Source of the DNA: Actinomadura_C alba
GTDB lineage: Bacteria; Actinomycetota; Actinomycetes; Streptosporangiales; Streptosporangiaceae
NCBI RefSeq assembly: GCF_039530285.1
Contig: NZ_BAAAOK010000011.1
Coordinates: forward strand, 434,001-498,000
Direction: 5' to 3'
Length of the DNA stretch: 64,000 bases
The translations under genes were made by a program, and so were the position numbers. The notes beneath the pieces were generated by a model. The model had not been told where the DNA came from. It ran no database searches and saw only the letters and a program-made list of their open reading frames with translations. Positions 61,388 to 64,000 of the stretch are shown piece by piece. The stretch's first letter is position 1. Every line of letters begins with the position of its first letter.

Positions 61388-62326
61388 TCACCATGTGGCG
61401 GCCCCCCGGAAGGAGGTCGACACCGGCGTGTACCCGAGTCGTGACCGGGCGGCCGTGATGTCGAGCGTACGCTCCACCGCCAGGTGACCGACGGCGTAGC
61501 GGGTGAGCCTCGGCGGCTCCGTGCGCCTCGCGAGGAGGTGCACGCCCTCCACGGCCGAGGCCAGCGGCCAGGCCGCGCGCGCCGGGACGTACGCCGGGCG
61601 CGCGTCGACCCGGCGTTCGGCGAGGATCGCGCGCAGGGCGTCGTCGAGCGCGACCGGCTCCGCGTCGGTCACGTTGAACACGCCCTCATCCGCCCGGGCG
61701 TCCGTGGCGCGCACGCAGGCCCGCACCAGGTTGCCGATCGAGGTCAGGCTGACCCGCTGCCGGCCGTCGCCGGCCAGGATCAGCCGCCGGCCGCGCACCG
61801 CCGACAGCAGCCGTGGGAGCAGCGTCGTGTCGCCCGGCCCGTACACCGCGTGCGGCCGCAGGATGACGACCGGGCGGTCCGCGACGGCGAGGACGGCGCG
61901 CTCGGCTGCGGCCTTCGAGGCGCCGTAGGCGTTGGCGTAGCGCCGGACCGGCGCCTCGTCCTCGGTGGCCATCACCGTCGGGCGGTACGGGTCGTACACG
62001 CTGGCCGTGCTGACGTGCACGAACCGGGCACCCGGGAAGGTGGCGAGCGCGTTCCTGGTGCCGCCCAGGTTTGTGACGAAGAACTCCGCCGCCGGGCCCC
62101 AGTCGCTGACGGTGCCTGCGCAGTGCACGACCGCATCCACGCGCGGCGCCTCCGTGAGGGGGGCCCGGGTGAGATCCCACGACCGGTAGGCCGCACCGCC
62201 GACGTGCGGCGGCGCGATCTGGGCACGGCGCCCGTACGCGTGGACGGCGCAACCACGCCGGGCGAGCTCCCGGCACACCGCGCCGCCGACGAACCCGGAC
62301 GCGCCCGTCACCGCGACGGTCAGCAC
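61388..62326 (-). CDS. NAD-dependent epimerase/dehydratase-type reductase, OleD-like
   Basis: 312 residues, GTG start overlapping the ligase stop by 7 nt. Extended SDR: nucleotide motif TGASGFVGG, STASVYDPY and catalytic Tyr/Lys in YGASKAAAE; VVHCAGTVSDWGPAAEFFVTNLGGTRNAL recalls OleD (2-alkyl-3-oxoalkanoate reductase) and 3-beta-hydroxysteroid dehydrogenases. Coupling to an OleC-like ligase favours the beta-lactone or olefin pathway; a sugar epimerase or steroid dehydrogenase is the alternative. Confidence 0.8.
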   Translation of the reverse strand: MLTVAVTGASGFVGGAVCRELARRGCAVHAYGRRAQIAPPHVGGAAYRSWDLTRAPLTEAPRVDAVVHCAGTVSDWGPAAEFFVTNLGGTRNALATFPGARFVHVSTASVYDPYRPTVMATEDEAPVRRYANAYGASKAAAERAVLAVADRPVVILRPHAVYGPGDTTLLPRLLSAVRGRRLILAGDGRQRVSLTSIGNLVRACVRATDARADEGVFNVTDAEPVALDDALRAILAERRVDARPAYVPARAAWPLASAVEGVHLLARRTEPPRLTRYAVGHLAVERTLDITAARSRLGYTPVSTSFRGAATW

Positions 62327-63897
62327 GGTGCCGCTCCGGGGTGCACGAGCTCGCGCAGCCGGTCCCGGTCGACCTTGCGTCCGCGACCCGAGCGCGGTAG
62401 TTCGGGGAGCACCGCGATCCGGTCCGGCAGCGCGGCGGAGTCGATCACATCGGGGAGCTCGCGCCGGAGCCGGCCGGCCAGCCGGTCGTCGGCGTCCGCG
62501 CCGTGCCGTGTGCCGACGACCACGAGGACGACCTCCTCGTCACCCGTGCGCGGATCGGGCAGCCCGACGATGGCGGCCTCGGCGACCCCGTCGAGGGCCG
62601 TGATCGCGGGTTCGTACAACCCCGGGTAGAGGTTGAACTTCCCCCGGATCAGCATGTCCTTCTTGCGCCCGGTCAGCACCAGGCGACCGGCCCCGTCGAG
62701 CCGGACGAGATCCCCCGTGGGAAGCTCGGTGAGGGGCGGGTGGCCGAGGTGGCCACGGCACAGGTTGGGGCCCGAGAGCAGCAGCTCCCCGTCCTCGGCG
62801 GGCCTGGCCCCGATGCCCGGCAGTGGCGCGCCGAGCAGGTCCCCCTCGCCGCCCGACTCGGTGTGGGCGAGCTTCTCGCCGGCCGAGGCGATCGCGACCG
62901 GCAGGATCTCGGTCATGGCGTAGACCGACAGCACCTCGGCGTGCGGGGCGGCGCGCACCGCGCGCCGCAGCACCCCGGCGGGCGCGGGCGCGGCTCCGAG
63001 CAGCACGTGGCGCAGGTGTTCCGGCAACGCCGTGCCCTCCGCGCGCAGCGCGTCGAGCACCTCGTCGAGCTGTACCGGGACGCAGAACGTGTGCGTGGCC
63101 CCGCGGTCGCGCAGCCCGCGGGCGAAACCGGCAGGGGAGCAGCCGAGCGGCGGCATCGACCAGCGCGCACCGGAGATCAGCGTCGGCAGCCCGAGCATGA
63201 GCTGGTCGGTGTGCACGACGTCGCCCGGGCCCAGCGGCAGCCGGGCCCGGAAGAGCTCCAGGGCCGCGGCCAGCGACGCCTGGGTGTGCACGACCGCGCG
63301 AGGGCTCGCCGTGGTGCCCGAGGTGAAGATCACGGCCGCGGGCGCGTCCGGCCGGGCGTCATCGTCGGTGCCGGGCTCCGGAGCCGCGCCACGCGTCAGC
63401 CGGGCCAGTGACAGCGCCCCCGGGGGCACCCCCGGCAGCCACCGGCCGGTGTAGACGTGCCGCATCGCCCGGCCGCCCGGAACCGTCAGCCGGCCGAGGT
63501 CGGGCAGCAGCAGGCCCCGGCGGCGCGCGTACGACCGCACGGGCGCGAGCCGGCTGCCCGCGTAGAGCACCGCCTCGGCGGCCGACCACGCAGGCCGGGC
63601 CAGGTCAAGCCGGGCCGCGAACATCTCCGGGCCCGCGCCCGGGTCGGCGAAGACGACGACTCCCCCGGCGGCGACCACGCCGAGGGCGAGCGCGAGGGCC
63701 CGCGGCGAGGGGCGCACCGAGAACAGGACACCCTCGCCCGGCTCCAGCCCCGCCTCGACCAGCCCATGTCGTACGGCGAGCACCTGACGGCGCAGCTCCC
63801 CGTACGTCAGCTCGGCGCCGTCGCCCCCGACGAGCGCCACGGAGTCAGGCGTACGAGCCGCCTGTCGGAGAACCAGCCGGACAAGCGTCACACCCAC
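62320..63897 (-). CDS. AMP-dependent ligase, OleC-like (beta-lactone synthetase type)
   Basis: 525 residues. ANL-superfamily motifs: AAVIFTSGTTASPRAVVHT (P-loop), SVYAMTEILPVAIASAGEKL, GDLVRLDGAGRLVLTGRKKDM and the C-terminal Lys in PRSGRGRKVDRDRL. The A5-like region (TEILPVAIAS...E) is close to the TEALPV block of OleC, which makes beta-lactones from 2-alkyl-3-hydroxy acids, and to NltC of nocardiolactone synthesis. It overlaps the OleD-like gene by 7 nt. OleA/OleB partners are not in the window; they could lie upstream, beyond position 64000. A plain fatty acyl-CoA ligase is the alternative. Confidence 0.8.
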   Translation of the reverse strand: MGVTLVRLVLRQAARTPDSVALVGGDGAELTYGELRRQVLAVRHGLVEAGLEPGEGVLFSVRPSPRALALALGVVAAGGVVVFADPGAGPEMFAARLDLARPAWSAAEAVLYAGSRLAPVRSYARRRGLLLPDLGRLTVPGGRAMRHVYTGRWLPGVPPGALSLARLTRGAAPEPGTDDDARPDAPAAVIFTSGTTASPRAVVHTQASLAAALELFRARLPLGPGDVVHTDQLMLGLPTLISGARWSMPPLGCSPAGFARGLRDRGATHTFCVPVQLDEVLDALRAEGTALPEHLRHVLLGAAPAPAGVLRRAVRAAPHAEVLSVYAMTEILPVAIASAGEKLAHTESGGEGDLLGAPLPGIGARPAEDGELLLSGPNLCRGHLGHPPLTELPTGDLVRLDGAGRLVLTGRKKDMLIRGKFNLYPGLYEPAITALDGVAEAAIVGLPDPRTGDEEVVLVVVGTRHGADADDRLAGRLRRELPDVIDSAALPDRIAVLPELPRSGRGRKVDRDRLRELVHPGAAPC

Positions 63898-63908
63898 CCT
63901 CCCCCCTT

Positions 63909-63971
63909 GTTGACTCGCGGCGTGTCGGGGGTCACAGGGGGCTCTGCACCACCGACACGCCGCAACTCAAC
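63909..63971. repeat. Long inverted repeat upstream of the OleC-like gene
   Basis: GTTGACTCGCGGCGTGTCGG (63909-63928) pairs with its near reverse complement at 63952-63971 (two mismatches in 20, thirteen perfect inner pairs) around a 23-nt loop. It lies 12 nt upstream of the ligase start, close to the window end, and may belong to the gap between two operons. Confidence 0.65.
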
Positions 63972-64000
63972 GGAGCGGTACGCGGGGATCAGCACGCCGC

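Overview
This is a GC-rich window from a filamentous-type actinobacterium. Supporting traits are a strong G/C third-position bias, frequent GTG and TTG starts, 1-4 nt stop/start overlaps, three membrane-anchored Ser/Thr kinases of different design, a DUF397 protein, a CU044_5270-type protein beside an ECF sigma factor, ergothioneine genes and a sterol side-chain cluster. The mix fits Streptosporangiales (for example Thermomonosporaceae), but family placement is inference. I saw no tRNA, rRNA, IS element or CRISPR array.

Layout. 0-4 kb: a receptor kinase, a long-form signal peptide peptidase and a flavin reductase-like protein. 4-14 kb: a SapB/AmfS-type class III lanthipeptide locus. The minus strand carries LanKC synthetase, a 38-residue precursor that starts inside the end of lanKC, and two half-size ABC exporters. 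Facing them are two paralogous NarL/LuxR response regulators that flank a secreted protein with TKHP repeats. 14-25 kb: histidine utilisation (hutH-hutU-M20 amidohydrolase-hutF, then hutI), with a lipoprotein and a kinase gene lodged between hutF and hutI, and a divergent IclR regulator. 24.8-28 kb: a GntR-TetR fusion regulator and a secreted type-B carboxylesterase sharing a operator-studded intergenic region. 27.8-33 kb: an OpuC-type betaine ABC importer divergent from a second MIO-family lyase whose cofactor serine is threonine. 32.8-37.5 kb: a LacI regulator with a four-copy operator array, a metal-dependent amidohydrolase, a cysteine dioxygenase-like cupin, a TDT-family transporter and a LysR regulator. 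37.6-40 kb: a small Cys-rich protein, an acyltransferase-3 and an SGNH lipoprotein. 40-44.5 kb: egtABCD (ergothioneine synthesis). 44.7-49 kb: a membrane-tethered sigma-like protein, a TetR and a DHA2 exporter. 49-57 kb: a KstR-type regulator divergent from fadD, two fadE genes, a fused ChsH2-ChsH1 hydratase and an Ltp2-like aldolase. 57-61 kb: an ECF sigma/CU044_5270 pair, DUF397 and a kinase with a periplasmic-binding-protein sensor. 61.4-64 kb: a reductase and an AMP ligase resembling OleD and OleC.

Themes. Histidine chemistry recurs: histidine is degraded by the hut genes, converted to ergothioneine by the egt genes, and a third module (betaine importer plus MIO lyase) could act on a histidine-derived or other quaternary amine. 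A dispersed 20-nt palindrome-forming repeat occurs as inverted pairs after hutU and after the esterase gene, and two direct copies lie in frame inside the hut amidohydrolase coding sequence. The strongest new observations are the small lanthipeptide precursor, the Thr-for-Ser MIO lyase with its transporter, and the repeat family with its coding insertion.
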